Source: a virus. From it: a stretch of DNA of 64,000 nt. Every line of letters starts with the position of its first letter. Position 1 is the stretch's first letter. The stretch covers positions 124,001 through 188,000 of the IMG/VR virus record IMGVR_UViG_3300035156_000206, one strand, 5' to 3'. Position numbers and translations under genes: made by a program. The notes under the pieces are model-generated. The model was not told the DNA's origin and did not search any database. It worked only from the letters and a program-made list of their open reading frames with translations. Shown one piece after another: positions 18,155-26,897 of this stretch.

Positions 18155-18538
18155 TTATAATTGGGCATCGAATTCGAGGTGTAGGTCAAAGCGATCGACC
18201 ACATTCAACTCGATATACTGCAGAACGGCCGATGCAATGATACCGTTCAATTCGGGTACAGCAAACACATTCAGCTCGATCAGGGTAACACGTGGGTCAT
18301 AGTTGAAGACGTACTCCAACTGTTGACGCACTTCCTGGACGGTCTTTTCGTCTAGCTGCTCGAATAATAGATCTGGGATAGAAGTACCAAAGTTTGACAT
18401 CATCACGCGTTCACCACGTCTGGTATAGATGTGGTTCAGCAAGTCGCGTTTCACAACATCAATGTCAGCAAGTCTGAACGATTGTTTGTTGGAAAGGTAA
18501 CTGGCAGTTGAAAACCCACGGTATAAAGATAAAGCCAT
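18155..18538 (-). CDS. 25: Baseplate wedge protein gp25
   Basis: A 127-aa protein (T4 gp25 is 132 aa) with the GPW/gp25 pattern: DIDVVKRDLLNHIYTRRGERVM, NFGTSIPDLLFEQLDE, EVRQQLEYVFNYDPRVTL. gp25 forms the wedge/sheath-initiator contact. The first codons sit in a 13-bp hairpin with the Shine-Dalgarno sequence in its loop (18529-18563), so translation start is probably structure-controlled. Its own late promoter lies at 18561-18568. Confidence 0.93.
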   Translation of the reverse strand: MALSLYRGFSTASYLSNKQSFRLADIDVVKRDLLNHIYTRRGERVMMSNFGTSIPDLLFEQLDEKTVQEVRQQLEYVFNYDPRVTLIELNVFAVPELNGIIASAVLQYIELNVVDRFDLHLEFDAQL

Positions 18539-18563
18539 TACTTACTCCTTGTAATGGCTTTAT
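18529..18563 (-). promoter_or_regulatory. Hairpin over the gp25 translation start
   Basis: On the minus strand ATAAAGCCATTAC pairs perfectly with GTAATGGCTTTAT (13 bp). The 9-base loop carries AAGGAG and the gp25 ATG lies inside the right arm. T4 gene 25 is also known to have an mRNA hairpin at its initiation region. Confidence 0.75.
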
Positions 18564-18568
18564 TTATC
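18561..18568 (-). promoter_or_regulatory. Late promoter GATAAATA (gp25-gp6)
   Basis: Minus-strand match to NNTAAATA, 23 bases upstream of the gp25 start, in the gap between gp5 and gp25. Confidence 0.65.
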
Positions 18569-18580
18569 CTCATTGGCAGA

Positions 18581-19921
18581 TCACCGTCTCCAGTGCTTTC
18601 CACGCGGTATGGAAGTTCCACGTTCTGAAGTCCCAACTGCTGGATCATCATATGGAAATTCTGGTTCATGTGTTGTGTCATCCTTTGTCATCACTCGCGC
18701 GAATGGCTCGTGAGATGGTAGACGGTTTGTGAGCTTTGCTTCTTCTGGTGATGCAGATGCTGCAGCCTGTCCATTCATGTGGATCTGTGATCCTGTCTGT
18801 AGAATATTGCCTGACGCTTTCAAACTCAGCGCTGCACCACTTTGCACATTAACAGCAGCCTCTGCTTTAACCTCGAGCCCTGCATCAGTCTTGATGTTGA
18901 TATTGTCAGTTGCTTGGATGCTAACTTCAGCCTTGGACACCATGTGGATACCTTTGTCGGCGTACATACGAATAGTCTCACCAGCTGTGAAGTTGATGTC
19001 TGTCTCAGCACGGACGGATACACGCTTGCCGTACATATCGATGTTGCCATCATAATCCATCTCTACCCAGTTGTCTCCTTTGGGAGTGCTGATGTAGATA
19101 CGCTCATTCGTGTCATCCATCAAGATCTGGGCACCTGAAGTTGTTCGAACACGGACGCGGCAGTTCTCAGGTCTGTCATCCATCGAGAAGCTATGAAAGC
19201 CTGGTGTAGTCCACGAGTACACTGAACTATCATCACCAGCTTCACCATTCTGGTTTACAGCATAGCCATTCTTCACATCAAACGTTTTACCGTCATTTGA
19301 GGTAAATGGTGTTAATTGGGTTTCGTCAGCCTTGTCGCTCGGGGAAGTATCAACGTGCTCAGCCGTATTGCCTGTTGCCGAATAGTCAGCACCACGAGTG
19401 CGCCATTCGTACCCATTGGCATCCTTGAATGCCTTTTGCATATTGCTGTAGAGCGGCTCGATCGGGTCTTCGTACGAATCGAATGGTCCATCGGGTGTAC
19501 CACTTTTGCCTTTGTAGAAGAAGCGACCATGTGGCAGTGAGCTTACGGCACCTTGGTCGAATACACATCCGAGCCACACACGGTAGTAAGGATCTCCATC
19601 GACACAACAAACAAGAACGGTTGCTCCACGCTTGGGGATACCCCACAGCCCATACGCAACCGGTCCTTTTGATGAGAGGCCTACACTAGGACCACGCTTG
19701 AAATCTGAATTGACCATTCCACCAAGTGGTGAGACGTAGGTAGCCCAAGGTAAATTTTCACCTTGTAAGTCATCTGGGTTGTCGCCCAGCGTAGGACACA
19801 GAATCTTCAAACGACCCATCTGATGAGGATCGTTTGTTGCCATCACGGTACCAAGTGTTATGGAATCCATAGTTGTTTGCTTACCAACTTGTGAATTCCT
19901 GTTATTGAACTGTTTACCCAT
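18581..19921 (-). CDS. 5: Baseplate central spike gp5, without lysozyme domain
   Basis: A 446-aa protein. Residues about 20-150 form the OB-fold (LGTVMATNDPHQMGRLKI, WATYVSPLGG, YGLWGIPKRGATVLV). The central region is followed by a repeated-strand triple beta-helix at about residues 260-395 (GDNWVEMDYDGNIDMYG, VSVRAETDINFTAGE, INIKTDAGLEVKAEAAVNVQ). The conserved LPSHEPF segment follows near residue 405. T4 gp5 (575 aa) carries a T4-lysozyme-like domain between OB-fold and helix; no such domain is seen here. The wall-degrading function has probably moved to the adjacent hub protein. Confidence 0.88.
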   Translation of the reverse strand: MGKQFNNRNSQVGKQTTMDSITLGTVMATNDPHQMGRLKILCPTLGDNPDDLQGENLPWATYVSPLGGMVNSDFKRGPSVGLSSKGPVAYGLWGIPKRGATVLVCCVDGDPYYRVWLGCVFDQGAVSSLPHGRFFYKGKSGTPDGPFDSYEDPIEPLYSNMQKAFKDANGYEWRTRGADYSATGNTAEHVDTSPSDKADETQLTPFTSNDGKTFDVKNGYAVNQNGEAGDDSSVYSWTTPGFHSFSMDDRPENCRVRVRTTSGAQILMDDTNERIYISTPKGDNWVEMDYDGNIDMYGKRVSVRAETDINFTAGETIRMYADKGIHMVSKAEVSIQATDNINIKTDAGLEVKAEAAVNVQSGAALSLKASGNILQTGSQIHMNGQAAASASPEEAKLTNRLPSHEPFARVMTKDDTTHEPEFPYDDPAVGTSERGTSIPRGKHWRR

Positions 19922-22411
19922 TTATACTCTCAGGTGGATGAATTTACGTGCTGCAGGGATCGGGTTCAGTGAAGAGTCGATGTTGAAACTACAGTGAACC
20001 CAACTTGCGGAAGCACTAGTCTCACTGATAACTTGTCTAAAGTCAAGGCCTGAACTCTTCAAGGCGTTGAAAATCTTCTCTGGCGATCCGTATGCTGGGC
20101 AGATAAAGTCAACTGCTACGCCTTGCATGTGGTCACTCGTCTTCGAGCTACCTTTGGTTCCAGCGTTGTATGCAGCACAACGGAATCCACTGGTGATGGT
20201 GATGCTGTGACCTAACAGCGACTGCACGTCTTCCAGCTTCTTAGCTAATGCACACAAGTTGTTCATGATGCGATCTGTCAGGTGAGGAATATTCACTTCG
20301 CGACGAATCAGTTGCTCCAACGTGAATGACTTGCTCAAGAAGGTACGACGAGCCGAAGCCATTGTGATTGGTTGCTTACGCACACTCTGACAATTCAGTA
20401 GTTCTTGTGGAGACAGTGGTGTTGAATTTACGCCCATTTTGGCTTTCTGCTCTGCAGTAACGACAGGAGCTGCTTTTGTAGATTTGTCTACCTTTTTCTC
20501 TGCCTTTTGGTTTCCATCCGGTACACCTGAAGGTGATGAGGTAGATGGTTGTGTATCACGACGAGCTGGTGGAGCCCCGGCACCGGTTGGTGTTACCATC
20601 TCTTCCGTTAATATCGTGATCAGGTCTAACTCTTGATCGAACTTGCCGTCACGGAATACACTCTTGATGGAGATGATCTGGAAGAAGCCTGTGTACCAGA
20701 ACTCCTCAGTGAAATCCTTCTGACCAGCAACGAATTCATTATCGCGGGCAGGCATACGCACATTGACCTTGATCAACGGGATCGTTTCCTTCAGTGCTGT
20801 ACCATTTGGGCTGGACACTTCAAGAGCAGTTGGACTAAATGCCTCTAGCAGCCATGGAATACCTACAATGCGCATCTTCGAGTTGATTGCTTCGATTGCT
20901 GCTTGTCGTGCCATAAACGTACGGAAGTCAGCCGTCTTTGCAGGCTCACGTTTGTTACGCGATGCAGGATCTTGAATCGTGCCAGAGTTTCCAACAATCG
21001 AGTACTTACGCATCACGGTGTTGTCTGTATTCAGAATAGTACCAGCTCCGCTACCTAACGTAGTGATATCACCAGAAGCTCCATGGAAATCACCTGGGAA
21101 GTTGTTTGATGATCCGAATGTCTGGAAGAATGCCTGACCGAGCAACATCTTCATATCGTACTCTAGGATCTCGATGTTCGCACCCGTAAAGATGTAGTCG
21201 AACTCAATCACATAACGATGATCCACATTTGGCAAAATCATCTTGCCTTCATTGTTGCGGTTGTCTTTAATGCTGACTGGTACCTTACATGCCTTGACAA
21301 TGTACGTCACAATAGCGGCATCAATGGTGGTGTCAAGCACTGAGTCAATCTTGAAGATTGTCTTGTATCCTTTGTCAACGTCACGGTTCATGATCTCTGT
21401 GACCTTGGTCGTGCTCATTAGCACGTCCGTGATAGCAGACTCAATGTCGATTCCAATTGGCGTTGCCATCTGAGCTTGGCCGCCACCACCTTGGTTACGA
21501 GTGTTGATATTATCGAGTGGCAGGTTAGCGTACTCATCAGCACACGAGATCACATATTTGATCTGACGACCAATTGGGCTATACTTCGAAGGATCATCAC
21601 TTGCACCCTTATTGGTATTGTTGCGTTCATCCAATTGCTTGATCAGTTCCTTGTATGATTTCTCTGCGTTCTCATTCAATGTCGTTTCAAGTGATGTTAA
21701 CGCTTCCTGCACGGTTCCACCCCTAGCATTCGATTGCTCGAGCTTGGCAAATACTGGAAGGCGAGGAGTGCCGTTGATATGGCCTACAAACTCCATCTGA
21801 TACGTTGACCCAGCAGCTGTAAACTCTCCCGTGATGTCCATCATCAGGAATTGGAATGGGCGCGTCTCTAACAATTGTTGGATATGTGGCTCACCGTCGT
21901 GTCCGTCTGTGTAACCCACAAAAATGGTCTTCAACACAAATGTCAGCCCATTTGGTTCAGATTGCAGAGCATCGCATGCGTGCTTCAGCAGGTTCATGAA
22001 GCGGACGCCTTTTGGTTCCATGATCTCCATCATGCCTTCAACGAAGCTGGCGTGAGGATTGCTGCTGCGAGCAGCAGGGTCAATGATGGTCTCAATTTCC
22101 AGTGCCTGGATCACAAACTCAGCATCCGTCATACCATTGATCAACACCATGTATGCATCTTTGCCGTCTGGCACTCCAGGTGGCTTCTTTGGCATGTACT
22201 TGTCTTCATACGATGCGTGCATCCACGTCTCAATGTCGCTCGACTCCATAGCATAGTTTGCAGCAGCCGTTGTGTTAGCTACCACGAGGATGTGATGGTA
22301 TGAGTACGTGCGGAATTGATGCAACAGGTTCAACTCTTTCTCAACATCAATGATGTCCTGAGGAGTCTTACCGTTGAGGATCCGTTGGTCAGAGTTAAAG
22401 ATTCTTGCCAT
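19922..22411 (-). CDS. Baseplate hub-like protein fused to M15 peptidase
   Basis: An 829-aa protein directly abutting gp5. Residues 1-620 look like a baseplate hub or tail-associated structural region (FVLKTIFVGYTDG, YVIEFDYIFTGANIEILEYDMK, FWYTGFFQIISIKSVFRDGKF). A Pro/Ser/Lys-rich linker runs at about 622-665. The C-terminus from about 690 is a peptidase M15_3-type DD-/LD-peptidase: SGFRCAAYNAGT, then SDHMQGVAVDF (H761, D768), then SWVHCSF (H806), giving His-Asp-His zinc ligands. The position before gp5 and the hub-like part make it the likely gp27 equivalent, but gp27 homology is inferred. The peptidase would open peptidoglycan during infection. Confidence 0.75.
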   Translation of the reverse strand: MARIFNSDQRILNGKTPQDIIDVEKELNLLHQFRTYSYHHILVVANTTAAANYAMESSDIETWMHASYEDKYMPKKPPGVPDGKDAYMVLINGMTDAEFVIQALEIETIIDPAARSSNPHASFVEGMMEIMEPKGVRFMNLLKHACDALQSEPNGLTFVLKTIFVGYTDGHDGEPHIQQLLETRPFQFLMMDITGEFTAAGSTYQMEFVGHINGTPRLPVFAKLEQSNARGGTVQEALTSLETTLNENAEKSYKELIKQLDERNNTNKGASDDPSKYSPIGRQIKYVISCADEYANLPLDNINTRNQGGGGQAQMATPIGIDIESAITDVLMSTTKVTEIMNRDVDKGYKTIFKIDSVLDTTIDAAIVTYIVKACKVPVSIKDNRNNEGKMILPNVDHRYVIEFDYIFTGANIEILEYDMKMLLGQAFFQTFGSSNNFPGDFHGASGDITTLGSGAGTILNTDNTVMRKYSIVGNSGTIQDPASRNKREPAKTADFRTFMARQAAIEAINSKMRIVGIPWLLEAFSPTALEVSSPNGTALKETIPLIKVNVRMPARDNEFVAGQKDFTEEFWYTGFFQIISIKSVFRDGKFDQELDLITILTEEMVTPTGAGAPPARRDTQPSTSSPSGVPDGNQKAEKKVDKSTKAAPVVTAEQKAKMGVNSTPLSPQELLNCQSVRKQPITMASARRTFLSKSFTLEQLIRREVNIPHLTDRIMNNLCALAKKLEDVQSLLGHSITITSGFRCAAYNAGTKGSSKTSDHMQGVAVDFICPAYGSPEKIFNALKSSGLDFRQVISETSASASWVHCSFNIDSSLNPIPAARKFIHLRV

Positions 22412-22426
22412 AGTATGATATAATTT

Positions 22427-22720
22427 TTATAAGATGCGGTCTGGAGAAGGAAGGTAAATTACTGCACCTTCGATCAGCTCTTCGCGGTCATCCAAGATTG
22501 TGTTATACTGCAACACAACCCACATATACTGATCACTACCGTAGACGAGCTTTGCAATCGCATCAGCTCGTCCTACTAGATCGCTCGTGATCACTAGACG
22601 GATGTCTGTGTTCGAACGAGGCATGATCTTACGTTCCCACCATCCAAGACGGTTCGGGAATTGTTCAGTTGTGCCACCTTGCACATATCGTGTGCGCTTG
22701 TTGTTTGTCGATGATGCCAT
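22427..22720 (-). CDS. 53: Baseplate wedge protein gp53
   Basis: A 97-aa protein with the gp53 core: WWERKIMPRSNTDIRLVITSD, LVGRADAIAKLVYGSDQYMWVVLQYN, then EGAVIYLPSPDRIL. It is a compact version with little beyond the LysM-like region; T4 gp53 is 196 aa. The position between gp48/54 and hub genes agrees. Confidence 0.85.
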   Translation of the reverse strand: MASSTNNKRTRYVQGGTTEQFPNRLGWWERKIMPRSNTDIRLVITSDLVGRADAIAKLVYGSDQYMWVVLQYNTILDDREELIEGAVIYLPSPDRIL

Positions 22721-22722
22721 GA

Positions 22723-23667
22723 TTAGAATCCTGGTAATTTACCATCACGGTATTTGAAAATGTCGAAGTTTTCAAACTCGCGAGGTGAGTGAGTCTCAAC
22801 CAGAGCTAATGAGATGCTCATGATGATCGGGAATGGCTCACCATCAATAGTTGGTATGTAATCCACATCATTTGGGTAGTTGATGCTCAGGTTCGTAATC
22901 ACCACTGGGATCTTAAAAATGTTGGTGGAACGGTCCAACTGTCCACCTTTCAGTACAGGATCCGAATATGCAGTCAGATACAACACTTCTGGAGGAGCTC
23001 CTAGGAATTGTTTGCCACGTTGCACCGTTTGTGTTCCGTCAGCTACTGCAACGCGCTTGAACGAATCATTACCACCATTGAACATTGGTCGTGCTGATTG
23101 CGGCAGTCCACCGCTCTGATCATTCATCACGCTCAACAGGAATTGTGCTTTCGTCTTGTTACTCGATGTCAACAGCTTCCGCTTCTGATCTTCAGTGAGG
23201 ACAGAGGCACCATTAGTTGCTCCTGGGGTAACCCAACCATTCGATTGAAGTACACCTGCAATGTCATTTGCATTGAGAGGTTCTGTTTTGGACTTATCGC
23301 CTTCAACTGTTCGTTGCCATTCTTCTTTAGTCTTTGCCATCAGCACGTTCTTGCCATTCGCTGTACCAAAACCAAAGTACGGCTTCGTCCAACCACGAAG
23401 AGTGTTACGGATAGCTTGATTCGCCGTCGCTTCCATTGGAGTACGACTGATCAACTTCAGATCACCAATGTCGTATGTGCTAGACTTAGTGCCTTTGTAG
23501 ACGAAGAACGAACCAGGCATATGAATTGGATCCAATGCTTGGTACTCAACCTGAATGTTTTCAGCAATTGTTGGCATCACATTGAACACCACCTCACTGG
23601 TAGGAATCGTTGAGGTGCCGTGACTGTAGCTCTCGAGCCTTACTTTATACTGATTGCTATTGTCCAT
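22723..23667 (-). CDS. Baseplate tail-tube cap protein (gp48/gp54 family)
   Basis: A 314-aa protein, near the size of T4 gp54 (320 aa) and gp48 (364 aa). The C-terminal segment IPVVITNLSINYPNDVDYIPT, then PFPIIMSISLALVETHSPREF and FKYRDGKLPGF resembles the tube-initiator proteins that cap the hub and nucleate the gp19 tube. Which of the two T4 proteins it corresponds to cannot be settled; only one such gene is recognised in this block, although the 427-aa gene at 57869 has a tube-like fold. It ends 2 bases before gp53. Confidence 0.72.
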   Translation of the reverse strand: MDNSNQYKVRLESYSHGTSTIPTSEVVFNVMPTIAENIQVEYQALDPIHMPGSFFVYKGTKSSTYDIGDLKLISRTPMEATANQAIRNTLRGWTKPYFGFGTANGKNVLMAKTKEEWQRTVEGDKSKTEPLNANDIAGVLQSNGWVTPGATNGASVLTEDQKRKLLTSSNKTKAQFLLSVMNDQSGGLPQSARPMFNGGNDSFKRVAVADGTQTVQRGKQFLGAPPEVLYLTAYSDPVLKGGQLDRSTNIFKIPVVITNLSINYPNDVDYIPTIDGEPFPIIMSISLALVETHSPREFENFDIFKYRDGKLPGF

Positions 23668-24217
23668 GGGCCTCTTTCAACAGGTCGAATGTGGTGGTTA
23701 CTTGTTTGTTATCTGTATACATCAAATGCGAACGGAATGACGTCAAGTCATTGTTCGCAACCGCCCGTTCGCAAACTTGCTGCACACTGTCCAGGTAAGC
23801 TGGTACATACTTCACCAGTGTATCTTTTCCGTATACGGCTTTGCACGTGACAAGTGCCTTCTCCACGATTACAGTTTCACCAAGCACTGCCACAGGCACA
23901 CGACTAAATGAGTGCAGCTTCATTAGGGAGGAAGCGACATCGCGCTCAACTACTACCTTCAGGAAGCTGTAGTCACGGGACAAGGTCTCAATGACTGTGT
24001 TCAACATCGTTTCGTTTGTGCTAGGGGTGCGCATGATTGTGAGGATAGCTTCGGCATTGTGTTCGTCACTCAGCTTCATCATTTCGGCAATCATTGGTAA
24101 ATAGCCGATGTGGAAAGGACTGAATGATCCATACCCGAGGATCACCGATTGGGTATCACCCAAAAAGTGTGACTCCTGGAGTTGTTTATCATTTGATAAG
24201 AAGTTCTTGAAATTCAT
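23657..24217 (-). CDS. Nucleotidyltransferase-like (cytidylyltransferase fold) protein with capsid-targeting-like N-terminus
   Basis: A 186-aa protein counted from the ATG at 24217; longer starts at 24226 and 24250 crowd or overlap the late promoter. The segment VILGYGSFSPFHIGYLPMIAEMM carries the GxFxPxHxGH-like motif of the HIGH-type nucleotidyltransferase superfamily (HIGY here). The expected ISSTxxR-like C-terminal motif is not obvious. The N-terminus MNFKNFLSNDKQLQESHF has an L-Q-E site like gp21-cleaved T4 internal proteins. It is first in the baseplate transcript under its own late promoter. Substrate unknown. Confidence 0.6.
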   Translation of the reverse strand: MNFKNFLSNDKQLQESHFLGDTQSVILGYGSFSPFHIGYLPMIAEMMKLSDEHNAEAILTIMRTPSTNETMLNTVIETLSRDYSFLKVVVERDVASSLMKLHSFSRVPVAVLGETVIVEKALVTCKAVYGKDTLVKYVPAYLDSVQQVCERAVANNDLTSFRSHLMYTDNKQVTTTFDLLKEAHGQ

Positions 24218-24240
24218 AGTGTCCATTCCGCGTTTCCATC

Positions 24241-24248
24241 TATTTATC
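24241..24248 (-). promoter_or_regulatory. Late promoter GATAAATA (baseplate block)
   Basis: Minus-strand match to NNTAAATA, 24 bases upstream of the ATG at 24217. It is the first promoter of the 18 kb minus-strand block. Confidence 0.7.
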
Positions 24249-24256
24249 ACGACCTG

Positions 24257-24285
24257 TTGCCTTTAATTAGACCATGGTGTAGTAT
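24257..24285 (+). promoter_or_regulatory. Candidate sigma-70 promoter for gp55
   Basis: TTGCCT, 17-base spacer, TAGTAT, about 110 bases upstream of gp55. The leader downstream (24286-24393) has no other recognised feature. Weaker than the other sigma-70-like sites. Confidence 0.45.
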
Positions 24286-24393
24286 GTATGCCTATAGGAC
24301 GTCAGGGAAAAGCCCCAGGCGCGACATACTAACATTTGTGATCATATGGCAACATTGACACATAAGCCCAAACTGAGGGCATAAGGAAATAAC

Positions 24394-25014
24394 ATGGCAC
24401 GACCTAAAAAAGTAGTAACAATCGATGAAGTCATTCAAGATGCACCAAACATGGATGATCTGTATGAAGTTGATCCAGAGCAGTTCCTAGCTGCAGCAGT
24501 GCATGGAGATGCAATCGATCCTGAGCTGGCTACTCTGTTGGACGATGAGCCTGAAGTTGAAGAGCCGGTGGTCGAAGAAGAGGTGATGAAGCCAATTAAG
24601 GCCAAGCGCGTCAAGAACTACATCAACAACGCCGACTTGCTGGTACAGTTAGCGATCAGCAATGCAAATGGTGAGATGAGCAAGGAACTGGTCAAAATGT
24701 TCCAGACCCTGTGTGACCGTTACGGCGCCAAGGCAAACTTTGGTGGCTACTCGTACATCGACGATATGAAGGCATATGCAATGTACATGCTCGTGCGCAC
24801 ATGGAAGGCTTTCAAGTGCGAGAAAAGCCAGAACCCATTTGCTTTCTTCACCCAGTGCATCAAGCACAGTTTCATCCAGTGTCTCAACAAGGAACGCAAC
24901 GAGCGTGACATTCGGGACCAGCTACTGATTGATGCTGGTCTGAATCCTTCCTACTCCTTTGGAGGTGGTGATTCAGATAGCTCTGGTGGCGGTGGTGAAG
25001 ACAGCTACGATTGA
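24394..25014 (+). CDS. 55: Late transcription sigma factor gp55
   Basis: A 206-aa protein (T4 gp55 is 185 aa). After an acidic N-terminal extension of about 65 residues it shows KNYINNADLLVQLAI, matching T4 YNYVNNKELLQAI. Then come FGGYSYIDDMKAYAMYMLVRTWKAF and NPFAFFTQCIKHSFIQCLNKERNERD, the sigma region 2-like core. gp55 replaces sigma-70 on host RNA polymerase to read TATAAATA promoters, which are abundant in this window. The Ser/Gly-rich acidic tail may serve as the clamp-contact end. A terminator follows directly. Confidence 0.9.
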   Translation: MARPKKVVTIDEVIQDAPNMDDLYEVDPEQFLAAAVHGDAIDPELATLLDDEPEVEEPVVEEEVMKPIKAKRVKNYINNADLLVQLAISNANGEMSKELVKMFQTLCDRYGAKANFGGYSYIDDMKAYAMYMLVRTWKAFKCEKSQNPFAFFTQCIKHSFIQCLNKERNERDIRDQLLIDAGLNPSYSFGGGDSDSSGGGGEDSYD

Positions 25015-25016
25015 TC

Positions 25017-25038
25017 AAAAGCCCTACGGGGCTTTTTC
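25017..25038 (+). terminator. Rho-independent terminator after gp55
   Basis: AAAAGCCC/GGGCTTTT stem with TACG loop and a following T run, starting just past the gp55 stop. Confidence 0.85.
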
Positions 25039-25051
25039 TTCGTTTGGATCC

Positions 25052-25059
25052 AATAAATA
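25052..25059 (+). promoter_or_regulatory. Late promoter AATAAATA
   Basis: NNTAAATA match 19 bases upstream of the ATG at 25078; TAGGAG ribosome site in between. Confidence 0.65.
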
Positions 25060-25077
25060 GCAGATCTAGGAGATGCT

Positions 25078-25548
25078 ATGATTCTTAACGAACTATTCGA
25101 CACTGCAGCACGTTACCAACTTACGGACGATGGTACTGGCTATTTCAACATCAACGGCAAAGCTTTTGTGGTGGACTTTGCAGTAGAGCCTGACAAGAGC
25201 GTTGAGGTATCGTTCATGCTCCGGGATGGTGAGTACAAAGGTGGTACACCCAAGTACACACATACTGCAACTGGCACGGGTGATGAGCTTGTGGTGTTCA
25301 GCACAGTCATTGCAATCATTAGAGAATATCTGAAACGCACACCAACACACAAGATCGTGTTCACGTCAAAGACGAGTGAGCCTTCACGTGTGAAATTATA
25401 CGATCGGATGGCTCGTACACTGGTACCAGGTTGGCAGTTGTCCACACGGTTTATTAGTGGCGAGAAAATGTATGAATTAGTAGACCCTGCTTTCCACACA
25501 AGAAATACTCCACCGGGTGCAGGGTCTTCAGAAGACGTTCCGTTCTAA
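25078..25548 (+). CDS. Late hypothetical protein, 156 aa, capsid-targeting-like N-terminus
   Basis: It has its own late promoter, between gp55 and the gp47/46 genes that use an early-type promoter. The start MILNELFDTAARYQL resembles the T4 Alt leader (MELITELFDEDT). The segment HKIVFTSKTSEPSRVKLYDRMARTLVPGW resembles an acetyltransferase-like C-terminal helix seen in some phage proteins (EPSRxKLYxRLA), but catalytic residues cannot be assigned. Ends in a Gly/Pro/Ser tail. Could be packaged in the head; unproven. Confidence 0.6.
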   Translation: MILNELFDTAARYQLTDDGTGYFNINGKAFVVDFAVEPDKSVEVSFMLRDGEYKGGTPKYTHTATGTGDELVVFSTVIAIIREYLKRTPTHKIVFTSKTSEPSRVKLYDRMARTLVPGWQLSTRFISGEKMYELVDPAFHTRNTPPGAGSSEDVPF

Positions 25549-25555
25549 AAAGTTG

Positions 25556-25584
25556 TTGACATCGGTTGTGTTCTAGTCTAGGAT
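25556..25584 (+). promoter_or_regulatory. Sigma-70 promoter for gp47-gp46
   Basis: TTGACA (25556-25561), 17-base spacer, TAGGAT (25579-25584), with the ATG of gp47 at 25619. This fits early or middle expression by unmodified host polymerase, in contrast to the late promoter one gene upstream. Confidence 0.75.
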
Positions 25585-25618
25585 GTGGAGCGTACACATA
25601 TCCTGTAACTTGAGACCT

Positions 25619-26719
25619 ATGATCCTAAACAATACACATCCCGAAACAGTTGCTTTGTTCAAGAAATTGAAGAAGGCTGCTGCATTCACTGATATCCACT
25701 TCGGCAAGAAGGGAAACTCAGATCAACACAATCAAGACTGCTTGGATTCTATCACCTGGTTCTGTGAACAGGTGCGTAAGGATCCAACGATCGATCACAT
25801 AGTTGTACCAGGTGACTGGCATGAACTGCGTTCGTCACTCAGCATCAACACGATGGATTACTCTCTCCGTGGTGCTGAACTATTAAGCACTCTCGGTATC
25901 CCAATCATCATCACTATCGGCAACCACGATCTGTTTCACCGTGATAGCCGTACGATGTATTCCACTATCATGTTCAAGCACATCCCCAACATCTATCTGG
26001 TGCCTGAGCCAGTAGTGATGGAGTTGAAGCACGGTCCAACATTGTTTGCACCATTCCTGTTCTCTGATGAGTACCCAGGTCTGGTGAAGCATGCAGCTGT
26101 GCCAGTATGGTGGGGACACTTTGAGTTTAAAGGCTTCGTCATCAGTGGATACAACACGAAGATGGAACACGGTCCAGAACATGGCGACTTCAGTGGACCA
26201 AAGCGGATCTTCAGTGGCCACTTTCACAAGCGCCAAATTCAAGACAACATCGTCTATATCGGCAATGCCTTCCCTATGGATTTCTCTGATGCTGGAGACT
26301 TTGCACGGGGCATGGCAGTGTATGACTACAAACACGATGAGCTGGAGTTTATTGACTGGCCAGGCTGTCCGAAGTACGTTAAGGCAAAGCTGTCACAATT
26401 CCTTGACGAGACCGCTGCCATCCCTGCGAACTCACGTGTGCGTTGCATCATTGATGTGCCGCTGACGTACGAAGAGAGCATTATCATCAAGCAGACATTC
26501 CTGGTTCAGTATGAACTTCGTGAGCTGCGCCTTGAAGAGTCAGATGAGTTGACAGACGTCCTAACCAACACCGAGACAGGGGAGATCATGGAGAACCCAG
26601 AAGGCCGATTGAATACTGTCGATGAGCTGGTTGTTCAGATGCTTGGTGCAATCGACACTCCTAAGATTGATCAGGCCATGCTTGTCAATCTGTACCAAAA
26701 ATTACAATCGGAGGGATGA
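25619..26719 (+). CDS. 47: Recombination endonuclease subunit gp47 (Mre11-like)
   Basis: A 366-aa protein (T4 gp47 is 339 aa) with Mre11/SbcD motifs: FTDIHFGKKG, VVPGDWHEL, TIGNHDLF, GHFEF and FSGHFHKRQ. The ATG at 25619 is chosen because an upstream start overlaps the -10 element. Pairs with gp46 (26890) to resect DNA ends during recombination-dependent replication. A 58-aa gene separates them. Confidence 0.92.
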   Translation: MILNNTHPETVALFKKLKKAAAFTDIHFGKKGNSDQHNQDCLDSITWFCEQVRKDPTIDHIVVPGDWHELRSSLSINTMDYSLRGAELLSTLGIPIIITIGNHDLFHRDSRTMYSTIMFKHIPNIYLVPEPVVMELKHGPTLFAPFLFSDEYPGLVKHAAVPVWWGHFEFKGFVISGYNTKMEHGPEHGDFSGPKRIFSGHFHKRQIQDNIVYIGNAFPMDFSDAGDFARGMAVYDYKHDELEFIDWPGCPKYVKAKLSQFLDETAAIPANSRVRCIIDVPLTYEESIIIKQTFLVQYELRELRLEESDELTDVLTNTETGEIMENPEGRLNTVDELVVQMLGAIDTPKIDQAMLVNLYQKLQSEG

Positions 26720-26720
26720 T

Positions 26721-26897
26721 ATGACATTTGATGACTATGTAGCGGCCGTGGATGTTTGGGTGCTGGAAGTGTTCACCACAGGATTGGACCATGACGATCT
26801 GGAGTACGTTATGGCTATGATGGATATTAAGATGTTACCCGAGTCGTGTGCTGCGGAAGTTGTTAAACAAAGAATGAAAGAGTGTGAAGATGATTGA
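26721..26897 (+). CDS. Small acidic protein between gp47 and gp46
   Basis: A 58-aa frame starting at an ATG with a strong GGAGGG site one base after the gp47 stop and overlapping the gp46 start. Sequence begins MTFDDYVAAVDVWVLEVF and ends KQRMKECEDD. Unrecognised. Spacing and ribosome site make it a credible operon member; T4 also carries small open frames around genes 46/47. Confidence 0.65.
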   Translation: MTFDDYVAAVDVWVLEVFTTGLDHDDLEYVMAMMDIKMLPESCAAEVVKQRMKECEDD

